A DNA stretch of 54,351 bases. It comes from Flavobacterium sp. (lineage in GTDB: Bacteria > Bacteroidota > Bacteroidia > Flavobacteriales > Flavobacteriaceae). The notes under the pieces were generated by a model. The model had not been told where the DNA came from, searched no databases, and was given only the letters and a program-made list of their open reading frames with translations. The translations under genes were made by a program, and so were the position numbers. Numbering within the stretch: the stretch's first letter is position 1; the number at the start of each line of letters is the position of its first letter. The stretch lies in the NCBI GenBank assembly GCA_025351785.1, contig JANXVF010000062.1, forward strand, positions 1 to 54,351, in the 5' to 3' direction. Shown here one piece after another: positions 35,190 through 44,988 of this stretch.

Positions 35190-35197
35190 CAAATGTA
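35190..35197 (-). promoter_or_regulatory. -7 box of the Cys/His-rich protein-receptor operon
   Basis: TACATTTG on the minus strand, 5 nt before the chosen ATG at 35184. It decides against two in-frame upstream ATGs. Confidence 0.45.
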
Positions 35198-35278
35198 ACC
35201 AACCAAAAATGAAAAACCATTTGAATTAACATACTTTAAGATATCTAAATTCAAATGATTTTCTATAAAATTGAATAA

Positions 35279-36268
35279 TTAAACTAGTTTGTTTGCGACT
35301 AAATATTCTGCAATTTGAATAGTATTTGTAGCGGCACCTTTTCTTAAATTATCGGCCACAATCCACATGTTTAACGAGTTAGGCTGGCTTTCATCACGAC
35401 GAATTCTTCCCACAAAAACCTCATCTTTTCCTTGAGCATATAATGGCATTGGATAAGTGTAAGTTTCATTGTTGTCTTGAACCACTACTCCATCAGTATG
35501 ATGTAAAATTTCTCTAATTTCGCTTACGTTAAAATCGTTTTCAAATTCAATATTTACAGCTTCACTATGTCCGCCAACAATTGGCACACGAACAGCAGTA
35601 GCAGTAACAGCAATAGTTTTATCGCCCATAATTTTTTGGGATTCGCGAACTAATTTCATTTCTTCTTTAGTATAGCCGTTTTCTTCAAAGCTATCACATT
35701 GTGGAATTGCATTTCGGTGAATTTGATACTTATAAGCCATTTCGCCTTGCTTTCCAGCATATTCATTTTCTAATTGCTGAACCGCTTTCACACCAGTTCC
35801 AGTAATAGATTGATAGGTTGAAACGATAACTCGTTTGATTTTATATTTTTTATGTAACGGATTCAAAACCAAAACCATTTGAATAGTTGAGCAGTTTGGA
35901 TTTGCTATAATTTTATCATCTTTAGTCAATTCAGAAGCATTAATTTCAGGAACGATTAATTTTTTTGTTGCATCCATTCTCCAAGCCGACGAATTATCGA
36001 TTACTGTTGTTCCTGCTGCAGCAAATTTTGGAGCCCATTCTAAAGAAGTTTCTCCTCCAGCAGAAAATAAAGCAATATCGGCTTTCATATCAACAGCTGT
36101 TTGCATACCAACTACTTTATATTTTGTTCCCTTAAATTCAATTTCTTTGCCAACTGATTTCTCTGAGGCAACAGGAATTAATTCGGTTACAGGAAAATTT
36201 CGTTCTGCTAAAACTTGAAGCATCACTTCGCCAACCATACCGGTTGCACCTACAACAGCAACTTTCAT
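35279..36268 (-). CDS. asd: Aspartate-semialdehyde dehydrogenase
   Basis: 329 residues, full length. Catalyses NADPH-dependent reduction of aspartyl phosphate to the semialdehyde, feeding lysine/diaminopimelate, threonine and methionine synthesis. Rossmann motif VAVVGATGMVGEVML, active-site Cys in IIANPNCSTIQMVL, and VPIVGGHSEAVNIEF containing the catalytic His. A TATTTTTG box (36304-36311) lies 35 nt upstream. Neighbours are unrelated. Confidence 0.96.
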   Translation of the reverse strand: MKVAVVGATGMVGEVMLQVLAERNFPVTELIPVASEKSVGKEIEFKGTKYKVVGMQTAVDMKADIALFSAGGETSLEWAPKFAAAGTTVIDNSSAWRMDATKKLIVPEINASELTKDDKIIANPNCSTIQMVLVLNPLHKKYKIKRVIVSTYQSITGTGVKAVQQLENEYAGKQGEMAYKYQIHRNAIPQCDSFEENGYTKEEMKLVRESQKIMGDKTIAVTATAVRVPIVGGHSEAVNIEFENDFNVSEIREILHHTDGVVVQDNNETYTYPMPLYAQGKDEVFVGRIRRDESQPNSLNMWIVADNLRKGAATNTIQIAEYLVANKLV

Positions 36269-36450
36269 ATATTATTATTTAGAATTTATAAAGTTTTGAA
36301 TTGCAAAAATAGGTAGAAAATTAAATCTAAAATTAATTTTAAAATAAAAAAACCAAATCAGTTCAATTTGTGATTTGAAGGAAGGTAAAATCTCATAAAT
36401 TGAATAATAAATATGTTTTTTTTGTCAAAAAAACAAAACTCAAACTTACT

Positions 36451-36482
36451 AAAAGAAAAACCGCCTCAATCAAGAAGCGGTT
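36451..36482 (-). terminator. Rho-independent terminator of mscL
   Basis: On the minus strand AACCGCTTC pairs with GAGGCGGTT (one G-U pair) around a TTGATT loop and is followed by a U-rich tract (36451-36460), 51 nt past the mscL stop codon. Confidence 0.8.
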
Positions 36483-36533
36483 CATAACTGAAACTTACTC
36501 AGCTTTAATTAGAATATGTAAATGTAGCGGAAA

Positions 36534-36947
36534 TTATTTTTTTAATAAATCTCTAATCTGTGTTAGCAATTCTTCTTGTGTTGGTCCAGAAGCTGCAACT
36601 ATAACTTCTTCTTTCTTTTTTGATTTTTCTGCTGCTCTTAAAATTACAAAAATAAACAAGGATATGATTACAAAATTTATAATTGCTTGCACTAAATTTC
36701 CGTAAGTAATTACAGCAGCTCCAGCCGTTTTAGCAGCGGCTAAGTCAGTATAATTTTGACCATTTAATGCAATAAATTTTGTAGTAAAATCAACTCCACC
36801 AGTTATTAAACCTACAACTGGCATAATAACATCCTCGACAGCAGATGCTATAACTTTTCCGAAAGCTGCTCCAATGACTACAGCAGTAGCTAAACTTAAT
36901 ACGTCGCCTTTCATTAAAGAGGCTTTAAAATCTGAAAAAAATCCCAT
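36534..36947 (-). CDS. mscL: Large-conductance mechanosensitive channel MscL
   Basis: 137 residues. The pentameric inner-membrane channel opens under hypo-osmotic shock. N-terminal [44 protein letters not shown] (TM1, in pieces) is the family signature; TM2 is [18 protein letters not shown], and the C-terminal helix ends [22 protein letters not shown] box (36974-36981) lies 26 nt before the ATG. Monocistronic, with its own terminator. Confidence 0.96.
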   Translation of the reverse strand: MGFFSDFKASLMKGDVLSLATAVVIGAAFGKVIASAVEDVIMPVVGLITGGVDFTTKFIALNGQNYTDLAAAKTAGAAVITYGNLVQAIINFVIISLFIFVILRAAEKSKKKEEVIVAASGPTQEELLTQIRDLLKK

Positions 36948-37024
36948 AATAATTTTGTTAATTGGTTAGAAAACAAATATAATTAAATTTTTAACAAGTG
37001 TTTAATTTAAATGTAGAATTTTGA

Positions 37025-39469
37025 CTACTCTCTATAAAAGACTCTTTTCACTCTTTGAGAGATACTTGTCATAATTTCATAAGGAATCGTTCCTAATTGT
37101 TTCGCCATAAAACTAACCGTAGGATTCTCTCCAAAAATAATTACTTCTGTTCCTTCTTTACAATCAATTTCCGAAATATCAACCATTAACATATCCATAC
37201 AAACATTTCCAAGTATTGATGCTTTTTTATTCTTGATGACTACATATCCTACTCCATTTCCCCAATGTCTTGAAATTCCGTCGGCGTAACCTATTGGAAT
37301 TGTAGCAATTTTTGTTGGCTTTTCGGCTATAAATCTTCTGCCGTAACCTACACTTTCTCCGGCTTCAATAGTTCGTATTTGTGAAATAATAGATTTTAAA
37401 GTTCCTACATTTTCTAATGATTTTTGTTCCTCATCATCGTTAGAAACTCCATAAAGTCCAATTCCTAAACGAACCATACTATATTGCGCTTGTGGAAAAT
37501 TAGAAATTCCCGAAGTATTCAAAATATGACGAATTGGATTTATATCTAATTCTGACATCAGTTTAAATGACAATTCTTCAAATAATTTAATTTGTGAAAG
37601 GGTGAAATCAATAAATTTCATGTCGTCGCTAGTTGCCAAATGTGACAAAATGCTTTTTACTTCAACCGTTTTATTTGCTTTAAGTTTAGCAATTAATTCA
37701 TCAATATTTTCTTCTTCAAATCCCAATCGGTGCATTCCTGTATCTAATTTGATATGAATTGGGAAGTTCTTTAATTTCTTTTGTGCTGCAATTTTCAAAA
37801 AAGCGACCAAACCTTTTATCGAATAAATTTCTGGTTCTAATTGGTGTTGAATAATTGCTGAAAAACTCGTGTTTTCTGGATTCAAAACCATAATTGGCAA
37901 GTCGATTCCAGCATTTTTTAGCGAAATTCCTTCATCGGCAAAAGCCACTCCAAGATAATCTACTTTGTGATGCGAAAGCAATTTGGCAACTTCAAATCCG
38001 CCATTTCCATAACCAAAAGCTTTTACCATAACCATCAATTTGGTTTCTGGATTAAGTTTAGATTTATAGAAATTCAAATTATGACTTATGGCATTCAAAT
38101 TGATTTCTAAAACCGTTTCATGTGTTTTTTCTTCTAAAGCAACAACCAATTCTTCAAAATGAAAATGACGTGCACCTTTTATAAGAATCGTTTCGTTTTC
38201 AAATGGAATTTTGTCAATTGTTTCTAGAAAATTTTCAGTCGTTTCAAATGCAATACAATTCGGAAATTTATTTTTAAATCCTGAAATAGTTTTTCCAATG
38301 GCAATTACACGATTGATTTTATTGGAAACAATTAAATGTGAAACTTGCGAATATAATTCATCAGTTACCAATCCGCTTTGAAAAATATCCGATAGAATTA
38401 AAGTTTTCTTTTTGTATTGTTTTTGACTTTCCAGAAAATCCAATGCTATTTTTAACGACTGAAAATCAGAACTGTAACTATCGTCAATAAGTGTTGTATT
38501 GTTAACTCCGTTTTTGACTTTCAAACGCATTTCAACCGGATACAACATTGTCATTCGTTGCTGAATAACAACTTGATCATATTTGAAATACAACATAACC
38601 ATCAAACAATGCAGTGCATTTTCAATAGACGCTTGATCATTAAACGGAATCGTTATTTTGAAACAAAGTTTCTCGTAAGTAATTTTGAATTCGGTTTTAT
38701 CTGAACTTTCTGTTGCAATAACAAAAACATCGGCTTTTCCATCATCAGAACTCCAAGTAAATGTTTTGATTTTTGGATTTAGAAAAGCTTCAATTGTTCT
38801 ATTTTTATTCATAATTAAAACTTCAACCGAACTGAACAGTTTTAATTTTTCTTTGATTTTTTCGCCTGCATCGTGAAAACCTTCGTCGTGAGCCGAACCA
38901 ATATTAGATAAAATTCCAATAGTTGGTTGAATGATTTTTTGAAGATTCGTCATTTCATTTGTGGTAGAAATTCCGGCTTCAAAAATAGCAAGATTGTGCT
39001 TTTCATTAATTCCTAAAACCGAAAGCGGTACACCAACTTGTGAATTGTAACTTTTAGGCGAACGAATAATATTATAATCAGGACTTAACAAGAAATTCAA
39101 CCATTCTTTAATGATTGTTTTTCCGTTACTTCCTGTGATTCCTATAACTGGAAAATCGAAAGTATTTCGGTAAAATGAAGCAAACTTTTGAAGTGCATCA
39201 AGTGTATTTTCAACTACTAAAAAATTTGCTTTATTTTTTAAATTATTAGGAATAAATTGAACAACAAAATTTGAAACTCCAATTTTAATAAGCTCCAAAA
39301 TATAATTATGACCATCATTATTTGGACCAATAATAGCAAAAAACAAAGTATTTTTAGAATTTTGTAAAGATCTACTATCAATTGAAATAAAATCTATGAT
39401 GGCAACTTCGTTTTGACCAACAAAATCGGCTTTGATGACTGGAATAATATTGCGGATAATAAGTGTCAA
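37025..39469 (-). CDS. murF-alr: Bifunctional MurF / alanine racemase
   Basis: 814 residues. The N-terminal MurF (about 1-440) ligates D-Ala-D-Ala to UDP-MurNAc-tripeptide (ATP site [15 protein letters not shown], then FEAGIST and SDIFQSGLV). The C-terminal alanine racemase (about 445-814) has the PLP lysine in [13 protein letters not shown] and catalytic-site region [11 protein letters not shown]. Together they supply D-Ala and attach it to the peptidoglycan precursor; the fusion is known in Bacteroidetes. The start is TTG (39469), overlapping the tdk stop codon TGA in TTGA; no ATG precedes the MurF core. Confidence 0.95.
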   Translation of the reverse strand: MTLIIRNIIPVIKADFVGQNEVAIIDFISIDSRSLQNSKNTLFFAIIGPNNDGHNYILELIKIGVSNFVVQFIPNNLKNKANFLVVENTLDALQKFASFYRNTFDFPVIGITGSNGKTIIKEWLNFLLSPDYNIIRSPKSYNSQVGVPLSVLGINEKHNLAIFEAGISTTNEMTNLQKIIQPTIGILSNIGSAHDEGFHDAGEKIKEKLKLFSSVEVLIMNKNRTIEAFLNPKIKTFTWSSDDGKADVFVIATESSDKTEFKITYEKLCFKITIPFNDQASIENALHCLMVMLYFKYDQVVIQQRMTMLYPVEMRLKVKNGVNNTTLIDDSYSSDFQSLKIALDFLESQKQYKKKTLILSDIFQSGLVTDELYSQVSHLIVSNKINRVIAIGKTISGFKNKFPNCIAFETTENFLETIDKIPFENETILIKGARHFHFEELVVALEEKTHETVLEINLNAISHNLNFYKSKLNPETKLMVMVKAFGYGNGGFEVAKLLSHHKVDYLGVAFADEGISLKNAGIDLPIMVLNPENTSFSAIIQHQLEPEIYSIKGLVAFLKIAAQKKLKNFPIHIKLDTGMHRLGFEEENIDELIAKLKANKTVEVKSILSHLATSDDMKFIDFTLSQIKLFEELSFKLMSELDINPIRHILNTSGISNFPQAQYSMVRLGIGLYGVSNDDEEQKSLENVGTLKSIISQIRTIEAGESVGYGRRFIAEKPTKIATIPIGYADGISRHWGNGVGYVVIKNKKASILGNVCMDMLMVDISEIDCKEGTEVIIFGENPTVSFMAKQLGTIPYEIMTSISQRVKRVFYRE

Positions 39470-40098
39470 ATTTTAGATTTTTTATCTTCTAAAATTGTTA
39501 CAGCATCTACAACTACAATGTTTTCTCGCATCGCTTTATAATATGATGCTCTACTTAATGGCTCATATTCTTCGTTTTCGCCAAGTAGAACTAAGCTATC
39601 GCTATCGGCTTTTCTAAAACTATAATGGGCTAAGTTTCCAGTTCTAGTACAAACGGCGTGAACTTTGGTTACATATTCTGCAGTTGCCATCAGTGCAGGC
39701 ATTGGTCCAAACGGATTTCCTTTAAAATCCATATCCAATCCGGCAACGATAACTCGAATTCCTGAGTTGGCTAAATCGTTACAGATTTTTATTATACCAT
39801 CATCAAAAAACTGAGCTTCGTCAATACCTACAACATCGCAACCTTGAGCGAGAATCGCAATATTGGCAGCGGCGGGAACTGGTGTAGAACGAATTTCATT
39901 TTTATTATGAGAAACTACCATTTCATCATCATATCGAGTATCGATTGATGGTTTGAAAATTTCAACTTTTTGTTTAGCAAACTGAGCTCGTTTTAATCTA
40001 CGAATTAATTCCTCGGTCTTGCCTGAAAACATTGAGCCGCAGATAACTTCAATCCAGCCAAATTGTTCTTTGTGATTTACTGTATTTTCGAGAAACAT
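39466..40098 (-). CDS. tdk: Thymidine kinase (type II)
   Basis: 210 residues. Salvages thymidine to dTMP with ATP. P-loop [15 protein letters not shown], Asp/Glu motif [10 protein letters not shown], lasso [13 protein letters not shown]. Only one of the four Cys that bind structural zinc in E. coli TK is present ([12 protein letters not shown]), so this is a zinc-poor variant, which I believe is usual in Bacteroidetes. Its stop overlaps the murF-alr start (TTGA), indicating translational coupling. Confidence 0.95.
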   Translation of the reverse strand: MFLENTVNHKEQFGWIEVICGSMFSGKTEELIRRLKRAQFAKQKVEIFKPSIDTRYDDEMVVSHNKNEIRSTPVPAAANIAILAQGCDVVGIDEAQFFDDGIIKICNDLANSGIRVIVAGLDMDFKGNPFGPMPALMATAEYVTKVHAVCTRTGNLAHYSFRKADSDSLVLLGENEEYEPLSRASYYKAMRENIVVVDAVTILEDKKSKI

Positions 40099-40199
40099 TT
40101 TGTATTTTTAGACCGTTAAAAGTAATAATTTTTATTACTTTGTGCTAAAACAAATTTATCATAAATAAAGATAAGCTACTCACTATAATTTTAAAAGTT

Positions 40200-41099
40200 A
40201 TGAAGAAAAGATTGGAATCAGAATTAATCAGCATTGCACATCGCATTTTAAAACTAAAAAATAAATCAGAAGTTGATCAATTATACAGTGAAACCCAGAA
40301 ATTATATGAAACTTTAGCTACTTTAAAATTTTACCAAGATAATTTCGAACAATTAAAATTAACTATTTCGCAGGATGAACTTGAATCTAAACTTGAAAAA
40401 AATCTGGCAAAAGATTTAAAAATTAGCACACCTGAAATTGAAGAAAATAGTGAATTAATTGAGGAAGAATTAAAAATAACCACTTCTGAAGATTTTAGTG
40501 ATACAGAAAAAAACTTAGATTTTCTTGAAGAATCTAAAAAAGAAAATACAGAGGAACAAATTGTTGAACATTCAAAATCGGATTTTGATTTTGAACCTAT
40601 CTTTGAACTTGCAGCAGAAACTCCCGATGAAAGAGTTGAAGATAAAGATGAAAGAGTTGAAGATAAAGTTGAAAAAATTATAGATTCAAAAAAGCAGGAA
40701 CCACAACAAATATCATTTGAAGATTTATTGGGACAAAATTATAGCGAACCAGTATTTGTGAAACCTAATGATGTATCTGCATCAAGTTCAAAAGCAAAAG
40801 TTGCAGACGAAACAGTATTGATTCCTGAAAAAAATACTCAAAATACAAATACATTAAATGATAAATTTGCTACTACAATAAATGTTGGATTGAATGATAG
40901 AATTGGATTTGTGAAAAATTTATTTGCAGACAGTACTGAAGATTATAACAGGGTAATTTCGCAATTAAACACATTTGATTCGTTAAGTGAAGCAAAAGAA
41001 TTTGTAGAAGATATGGTAAAACCTGACTACGATAACTGGAAAGGGAAAGAAGAATATGCTGAAAGATTTATGGAAATTTTGGAGAAAAAATTTTCTTAA
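40200..41099 (+). CDS. Protein of unknown function with acidic linker
   Basis: 299 residues, cytosolic. The N-terminal coiled-coil helix (about 1-70: LESELISIAHRILKLKNKSEVDQLYSETQKLYETL) is followed by a long acidic, low-complexity linker (about 70-200). A perfect 21-bp direct repeat (40626-40646, 40647-40667) encodes DERVEDK twice. The C-terminal ~85 residues (TINVGLNDRIGFVKNLFADSTEDYNRVISQLNTF) form a compact helical domain. The stop TAA abuts the rsmI ATG (TAAATG), implying coupled translation. Family not recognised. Confidence 0.8.
   Translation: MKKRLESELISIAHRILKLKNKSEVDQLYSETQKLYETLATLKFYQDNFEQLKLTISQDELESKLEKNLAKDLKISTPEIEENSELIEEELKITTSEDFSDTEKNLDFLEESKKENTEEQIVEHSKSDFDFEPIFELAAETPDERVEDKDERVEDKVEKIIDSKKQEPQQISFEDLLGQNYSEPVFVKPNDVSASSSKAKVADETVLIPEKNTQNTNTLNDKFATTINVGLNDRIGFVKNLFADSTEDYNRVISQLNTFDSLSEAKEFVEDMVKPDYDNWKGKEEYAERFMEILEKKFS
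40626..40667 (+). repeat. Tandem 21-bp direct repeat in the acidic linker gene
   Basis: Two perfect 21-bp units back to back (GATGAAAGAGTTGAAGATAA plus A), in frame, encoding DERVEDK twice. Confidence 0.9.
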
Positions 41100-41777
41100 A
41101 TGTCTAAACTTTTCATAGTTCCAACACCGATTGGCAATCTTGAAGATATGACTTTTAGAGCTATAAGAGTTTTGAAAGAAGCCGATTTAATCTTGGCAGA
41201 AGACACTCGCACTAGCGGCAAATTGTTGAAACACTTCGAAATTTCCACGCACATGCATAGTCATCACATGCACAACGAACATAAAACTATTGATAATTTA
41301 ATTGCTCGATTAAAAGGTGGCGAAACTATTGCGTTAATAAGTGATGCTGGTACGCCAGCAATATCTGACCCTGGATTTTTATTAACGCGCGCTTGTGTCG
41401 AAAATAATATTGAAGTTGATTGTTTGCCTGGCGCAACTGCTTTTGTTCCAGCATTAGTGAATAGTGGCTTGCCAAATGACCGATTTGTTTTTGAAGGATT
41501 CTTGCCCGAAAAAAAAGGAAGACAATCAAGATATTTAGTTTTAGCAGAAGAAACTCGTACCATGATTTTTTATGTTTCGCCACATAAATTGGTTAAAACC
41601 TTAGCCGAATTTGTGCTGTATTTTGGAGCAGATCGCCAAGTTTCTATCTCAAGAGAATTGTCTAAACTGCACGAAGAAACTGTTCGCGGCAAAGCTGACG
41701 AAGTTTTAAAACATTATGAAGCAAAACCTCCAAAAGGCGAAATTGTTGCTGTGGTTGGTGGTAAGAATTTGAAGTAA
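41100..41777 (+). CDS. rsmI: 16S rRNA (cytidine1402-2'-O)-methyltransferase RsmI
   Basis: 225 residues of the tetrapyrrole-methylase fold. Motifs: LFIVPTPIGNLEDMTFRA (residues 3-20), LILAEDTRTSGKLL, LISDAGTPAISDPG, CLPGATAFVPAL and SRELSKLHEE. It methylates ribose at C1402 in the 30S P site. It lacks the ~60-residue C-terminal extension of the E. coli enzyme, usual for the group. Start ATG directly follows the upstream stop codon. Confidence 0.95.
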   Translation: MSKLFIVPTPIGNLEDMTFRAIRVLKEADLILAEDTRTSGKLLKHFEISTHMHSHHMHNEHKTIDNLIARLKGGETIALISDAGTPAISDPGFLLTRACVENNIEVDCLPGATAFVPALVNSGLPNDRFVFEGFLPEKKGRQSRYLVLAEETRTMIFYVSPHKLVKTLAEFVLYFGADRQVSISRELSKLHEETVRGKADEVLKHYEAKPPKGEIVAVVGGKNLK

Positions 41778-41813
41778 TAATTATCGAAAATTAGCAAATT
41801 ATTTTTCAACAAC

Positions 41814-41843
41814 TTGATTTTCAATTCAATTTTTATACATTTG
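41814..41843 (+). promoter_or_regulatory. Promoter of recJ (TTG-N19-TACATTTG)
   Basis: TTG at 41814-41816, a 19-nt spacer and TACATTTG at 41836-41843. Predicted 5' UTR about 70 nt, containing a small hairpin CTGCC-TGTC-GGCAG (41880-41893). Confidence 0.6.
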
Positions 41844-41916
41844 CTAAATATATATACGCCAAAATCTAATTTCAAAAACCTGCCTGTCGGCAGATAAGAT
41901 TAATATCTAATATCCT

Positions 41917-43620
41917 ATGCGTTGGACATTACAATCGAAGCCAGAAAAAGAACAAGTTCAAAAACTACAAAACGAACTTAAAGTTGACGAAATCATTGCC
42001 ACATTATTGATTCAAAGAAGTATTACAAACTTTGAAGAAGCTAAAACATTTTTCAGACCCTCATTAAGCGATTTGCACAATCCATATCTCATGAAAGATA
42101 TGGACAAAGCCGTTTCTCGAATAGAAAAAGCTATTGAAAATCGAGAAAATATTCTAATTTTTGGCGATTATGATGTTGATGGAACCACTGCTGTTTCATT
42201 AGTTTCTTCATATTTGAAAAGTTATTATCCAAATATTGCAACTTACATTCCCGATCGTTATGACGAAGGTTACGGAATTTCATTCAAAGGAATTGACTAT
42301 GCTGATGACAACGGAATTTCACTAATAATTGCATTAGATTGTGGCATAAAATCAATCGATCATGTACAGTATGCCAATGCAAAAAACATCGATTTTATTA
42401 TTTGTGATCACCACAGACCAGGAAATGAATTACCAAATGCCATTGCGGTTTTAGATCCAAAACGTGACGATTGCACCTATCCATATGACGAATTATGCGG
42501 TTGTGGAATTGGATTTAAACTCATTCAAGCATTGGCACAAAATAGAAACCAATCATTGGTTGATTTAATTCCCTATTTAGATTTAGTCGCTACTGCAATA
42601 GGTGCTGATATTGTTCCCATAACAGGTGAAAATAGAATATTAGCCAAATTTGGTTTGGAAGTAATAAATTCCAATCCGCGAGCAGGAATAAAAGCGCTTA
42701 TCCAAAACGTGAAGAAAAAAACGCTTACAATTACCGATGTAGTTTTTATAATTGCTCCCAGAATCAATGCTGCAGGAAGAGTGAAACATGGCAATGAAGC
42801 TGTTGCACTTTTAACAGAATTTAATCTAGAACAGGCACAGAAATTTGCATCAGAAATTGAGGGATATAACATTGATAGAAAAAATTTGGATAAACAAATT
42901 ACTATCGAAGCTCTTTCGCAAATAGAAAAAAACAACGAAAAAGAAAACTTTACTACTGTAGTCTACCAGGATAATTGGCACAAAGGCGTCATTGGGATTG
43001 TAGCTTCCAGATTGATAGAAACTTACTATAGACCGACTTTAGTTTTTACAAAAAGTGGTGATAAACTAGCTGCATCTGCAAGATCGGTTAAAGATTTTGA
43101 TGTTTATAATGCTATAGAAGCATGTGCATCACATTTAGAACAATTTGGGGGTCACATGTATGCTGCTGGAATGACTATGAAAGAAGAAAATTATGAAAAT
43201 TTCAAACAAGCTTTTGAAAATGAAGTGCAAAAAACTATACCTAACGAATTATTAACTCCCGAAATTTCGATTGATGCAACATTGAATTTTGAAAATATTA
43301 ATGAAAAATTTGTTCGAATTTTGAATCAGTTCGAGCCTTTTGGACCACAAAACAGAACACCAGTTTTTATCACAAAAAATGTAAATGACACAGGCTATGC
43401 AAAACCAATTGGTCAAAGCGACGAACATTTAAAACTGTTTATAAAGCAAAATAATTCTGAAGGATTTAGTGCCATAGGTTTTGGTCTGGGAAATAAACTA
43501 AAACTAATAAAAAATCAAAAATCATTTGATGCCGTTTACTGTATTGATGAAAATGAATTCAACGGAAACGTAACGCTACAACTTAGGTTAAAAGACATTA
43601 AAAATTACAATGAAATATAA
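41917..43620 (+). CDS. recJ: Single-stranded-DNA-specific exonuclease RecJ
   Basis: 567 residues. Degrades 5' single strands in recombination and mismatch repair. DHH domain motifs FGDYDVDGTTA, LDCGIKS and IICDHHRPG; DHHA1 region with APRINAAGRV and SARSVKDFDVYNAI, LEQFGGHMYAAGM; C-terminal OB-like domain (RILNQFEPFGPQN). Full length. The downstream MFS gene starts 11 nt before its stop, so the two are co-translated. Confidence 0.95.
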   Translation: MRWTLQSKPEKEQVQKLQNELKVDEIIATLLIQRSITNFEEAKTFFRPSLSDLHNPYLMKDMDKAVSRIEKAIENRENILIFGDYDVDGTTAVSLVSSYLKSYYPNIATYIPDRYDEGYGISFKGIDYADDNGISLIIALDCGIKSIDHVQYANAKNIDFIICDHHRPGNELPNAIAVLDPKRDDCTYPYDELCGCGIGFKLIQALAQNRNQSLVDLIPYLDLVATAIGADIVPITGENRILAKFGLEVINSNPRAGIKALIQNVKKKTLTITDVVFIIAPRINAAGRVKHGNEAVALLTEFNLEQAQKFASEIEGYNIDRKNLDKQITIEALSQIEKNNEKENFTTVVYQDNWHKGVIGIVASRLIETYYRPTLVFTKSGDKLAASARSVKDFDVYNAIEACASHLEQFGGHMYAAGMTMKEENYENFKQAFENEVQKTIPNELLTPEISIDATLNFENINEKFVRILNQFEPFGPQNRTPVFITKNVNDTGYAKPIGQSDEHLKLFIKQNNSEGFSAIGFGLGNKLKLIKNQKSFDAVYCIDENEFNGNVTLQLRLKDIKNYNEI

Positions 43621-44875
43621 AGATCCCTATGCCGCGTTGCGAATCAAAGAATTTAGATTTTTTTTATTTATGCGATTTGCAATGGTTTTTGCATGGTCTA
43701 TGCAATTTGTAATTATAGAATGGGAAGTTTACAAGTTAACAAAAAATCCGTTATCACTCGGTATTATTGGACTTATGGAAATCATTCCTGCCATTGCTAT
43801 GGCTCTTTTTGCAGGACATATAGTCGATCAAAACGAAAAAAAATCACTTTTAATAAAATGTATTTTAGGATTTTCGATTATTAGTTTTGGATTGTTTTTA
43901 GTAACCTTGCCGTCAATTAAAACTCAATTTGAAGCTTCTACACTACTTTATTTAATTTACTGTTTGGTATTTTTTGGTGGTTTAGTGCGTTCTTTTATTG
44001 GTCCTACTGTATTTTCTCTTTTAGCCTTAATTGTACCTAAAAAAATGTACCCAAATGCATCTACTTGGAGTAGCTCTGTTTGGCAAATGGGTTCGATGTT
44101 TGGTCCAGCAATTGCGGGTTTTTCTATCGGATTTATTGGAGTTCATTGGTCGTTATGTTTAGTTTTTACCTTTTCGATATTAGCTTTAATCTTTATCACT
44201 CAAATAAGTTCAAAACCTATTTTGAATCCTAAAATTGGCGAACCCATTTTTGAAAGTTTAAAAGAAGGCGTAAAATTTGTTTTTAAAAACAAAACTATTT
44301 TAGGTGCATTATCACTCGATATGTTTGCCGTTTTATTTGGCGGTGCTATGGCATTGTTGCCTATTTTTGCTCAAGATATTTTAAAAGTAGGAAGTGAAGG
44401 TTTTGGAATTTTGCGTGCCGCTCCGGCAATTGGGTCTGTAATAACCATGATTTTATCGGCATATATTTCACTAAATAAAAATGCAGGAATCAATTTATTA
44501 TCCGCCATTTTTATGTTTGGACTTTGCATAATTATTTTTGGATTATCCACTATTTTCTGGGTTTCAGCATTAGCACTTTTTTTGAGTGGTGTTGTAGATG
44601 GTGTTTCTGTTGTACTTCGAAATACCATTCTCCAAATTCACACGCCCGACACTATGAGAGGTAGAGTTGCCTCTGTAAATTCAATATTTGTGGGTTCGTC
44701 AAACGAGCTTGGTGCTTTTGAAAGTGGCTTTACAGCAAAAATTATGGGTACTGTAACGGCAGTAGTTTTTGGGGGAATAATGACACTTGTAACAGTAACA
44801 ACAACCGCAATAGCACTCCCAGATTTCAGAAAATTAAATTTACAAAAAGACGTCGAAGCACTCGAAAACAGTTAA
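43610..44875 (+). CDS. MFS transporter, EntS-like
   Basis: 421 residues with about 11-12 membrane helices in two halves. The pattern resembles the enterobactin-exporter (EntS)/MFS_3 group: loop motif AGHIVDQNEKKSLL after the second helix (A-like motif GxxxDxxxRK), LVRSFIGPTVFSLLALIVPKKMYPNAS, and DTMRGRVASVNSIFVGSSNELGAFESG. Its start overlaps recJ by 11 nt. Substrate unknown; there are no siderophore genes nearby. Confidence 0.88.
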   Translation: MKYKDPYAALRIKEFRFFLFMRFAMVFAWSMQFVIIEWEVYKLTKNPLSLGIIGLMEIIPAIAMALFAGHIVDQNEKKSLLIKCILGFSIISFGLFLVTLPSIKTQFEASTLLYLIYCLVFFGGLVRSFIGPTVFSLLALIVPKKMYPNASTWSSSVWQMGSMFGPAIAGFSIGFIGVHWSLCLVFTFSILALIFITQISSKPILNPKIGEPIFESLKEGVKFVFKNKTILGALSLDMFAVLFGGAMALLPIFAQDILKVGSEGFGILRAAPAIGSVITMILSAYISLNKNAGINLLSAIFMFGLCIIIFGLSTIFWVSALALFLSGVVDGVSVVLRNTILQIHTPDTMRGRVASVNSIFVGSSNELGAFESGFTAKIMGTVTAVVFGGIMTLVTVTTTAIALPDFRKLNLQKDVEALENS

Positions 44876-44988
44876 GCCAATTTTTTTTATATGGTAAGTA
44901 ATTAACTCAATATTGTTTCATTACAAATAAAGCTCGTCAATTTCTTTTAAAAATTATGTGAATAAATAACTCAATAAGTTTGTGTATT

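Noticed and set aside
36400..36705. 101-codon plus-strand ORF opposite the mscL gene
   Set aside because: It overlaps the well-supported mscL frame and its terminator on the other strand, and its product has no recognisable features.
41880..41893. Hairpin CTGCC-TGTC-GGCAG before recJ as a terminator
   Set aside because: It is short, has no T-tract and lies inside the predicted recJ 5' UTR; at most it is a small leader structure or a degenerate repeat.
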